From positions 1 through 6,840 of the forward strand of contig RGBZ01000043.1 in the NCBI GenBank assembly GCA_009919365.1: a stretch of DNA of 6,840 bases, given 5' to 3'. The DNA comes from a bacterium (GTDB lineage Bacteria > Chloroflexota > Limnocylindria > Limnocylindrales > Limnocylindraceae). Positions 6,382-6,840 of this stretch are shown here, in pieces. Below the pieces are notes generated by a model. The model was not told the origin of the DNA and did no database searches. It saw nothing but the letters and a program-made list of their open reading frames with translations. Positions within the stretch are counted from its first letter, which is position 1. Every line of letters starts with the position of its first letter. Made by a program: the position numbers and the translations under genes.

Positions 6382-6410
6382 AGTCGCGTACTGGCGACGT
6401 ATCAGTCGCG
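6382..6410. repeat. Direct heptamer repeat AGTCGCG with 22-bp period
   Basis: AGTCGCG occurs at 6382-6388 and again at 6404-6410, in the 126-141 bp gap between the divergent BTAD regulator and nucleoside hydrolase genes. The first copy is within ATCAGAGTCGCG and the second within ATCAGTCGCG, so the similarity extends a little further. The 22-bp period is two 11-bp steps; a weak middle match, GGCGACG, lies at 6393-6399. SARP regulators are known to bind direct heptamers with an 11-bp period, so this is a candidate operator. Function is inferred. Confidence 0.35.
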
Positions 6411-6442
6411 CATCACAGGCGGCAGCGGTATTCGCTCGCCCC

Positions 6443-6448
6443 TACAAT
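6443..6448 (+). promoter_or_regulatory. Predicted -10 element of the nucleoside hydrolase gene
   Basis: TACAAT ends six bases (all C) before the ATG at 6455. No Shine-Dalgarno sequence is present, so a leaderless transcript is likely. No clear -35 was found 16-18 bp upstream, which may mean an activator is needed. Confidence 0.5.
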
Positions 6449-6454
6449 CCCCCC

Positions 6455-6840
6455 ATGAGTGAGAAGCACCGCCTGATCATTGACTGCGATACGGGGACTG
6501 ATGACGCCGTCGCGCTGATGCTCGCCGCGCTGCACCCCGAGATAGATTTGATCGGTGTAACGACGGTCTTCGGTAACGCGCCCCTCTATGCGACAACGAC
6601 GAATTCGATCTCGGTTCTCGAGTTGATCGGTAAGGGGCATATCCCTGTGCACGCCGGATTCCCACGTCCTCTCGTGCGAAAGGCGATGCCGTCGGAACGT
6701 TTCTTCAAGGCTGATAGCGTGCAAGATCCGCACGGCACCTATCTCGACATTCCGCGCAGCTCGAGCAAGCCAGCCTCGGAGCGAGCGGTGGAGTACCTCA
6801 TTGAGACATACCGGAACGCCACCCAGCCAATCACGCTGAT
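6455..6840 (+). CDS. Inosine/uridine-preferring nucleoside hydrolase family protein (5' part)
   Basis: Reading from ATG 6455 gives an open frame of 128 codons that runs off the right edge; the family is usually about 310-340 residues, so roughly 40% is visible. The N terminus MSEKHRLIIDCDTGTDDAVALMLAA holds the signature DxDxGxDDA (Asp10, Asp12, Asp16, Asp17), whose aspartates bind calcium and the ribose. VTTVFGN (about residues 35-41) is the next conserved block. These enzymes cleave the N-glycosidic bond of ribonucleosides to give base and ribose, in purine or pyrimidine salvage or in breakdown of related nucleosides. The substrate cannot be told because the C-terminal specificity residues are outside. 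It is divergent from the BTAD regulator gene, which may control it, though nothing proves that. Confidence 0.9.
   Translation, partial: MSEKHRLIIDCDTGTDDAVALMLAALHPEIDLIGVTTVFGNAPLYATTTNSISVLELIGKGHIPVHAGFPRPLVRKAMPSERFFKADSVQDPHGTYLDIPRSSSKPASERAVEYLIETYRNATQPITL

Overview
This window looks like a piece of a high-GC bacterial chromosome, most likely from an actinobacterium or a related lineage such as Chloroflexota. The reasons are a deacetylase resembling the mycothiol enzymes MshB/Mca, a DsbA plus VKOR disulfide pair instead of DsbA/DsbB, a BTAD (SARP-type) regulator, and several start codons with a -10-like hexamer six bases upstream, as expected for leaderless transcripts. The exact taxon cannot be fixed from this sequence. 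I see no rRNA, tRNA, CRISPR array, insertion sequence or phage gene.

Layout. Bases 2-610 (+) are the 3' part of a PIG-L family deacetylase. Bases 618-3436 (-) are a four-gene metal-uptake operon read right to left: a Zur-like Fur-family repressor, a lipoprotein metal-binding protein (ZnuA/TroA type), an ABC ATPase (ZnuC type) and an ABC-3 membrane permease (ZnuB type). The first and last junctions are 4-base stop/start overlaps, so the genes look translationally coupled. A perfect 21-bp palindrome overlaps the predicted -35 and spacer of the operon promoter and is the natural autoregulatory operator. Bases 3528-4644 (+), divergent from the operon, encode a membrane-anchored DsbA-like thioredoxin and a VKOR-type quinone-linked oxidase, which together should form disulfides in exported proteins. 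Bases 4601-6313 (-) encode a large regulator with a MalT-like P-loop at its N terminus and a winged-helix plus BTAD module at its C terminus. Bases 6455-6840 (+) are the 5' part of an inosine/uridine-type nucleoside hydrolase.

The most striking anomaly is the ABC ATPase. Its Walker A motif is followed almost at once, in another frame, by the segment leading to the LSGGQ signature. About 65-80 residues including the Q-loop are missing, with a frameshift at the joint near base 1920. As written, the importer has no working ATPase although its other components are intact. This is either a recent deletion or an assembly/consensus error. Other points of interest are the shared leaderless promoter geometry, the unusual domain order of the BTAD regulator, and a 22-bp-period direct repeat upstream of it. 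I did not find a convincing wholly new system here.
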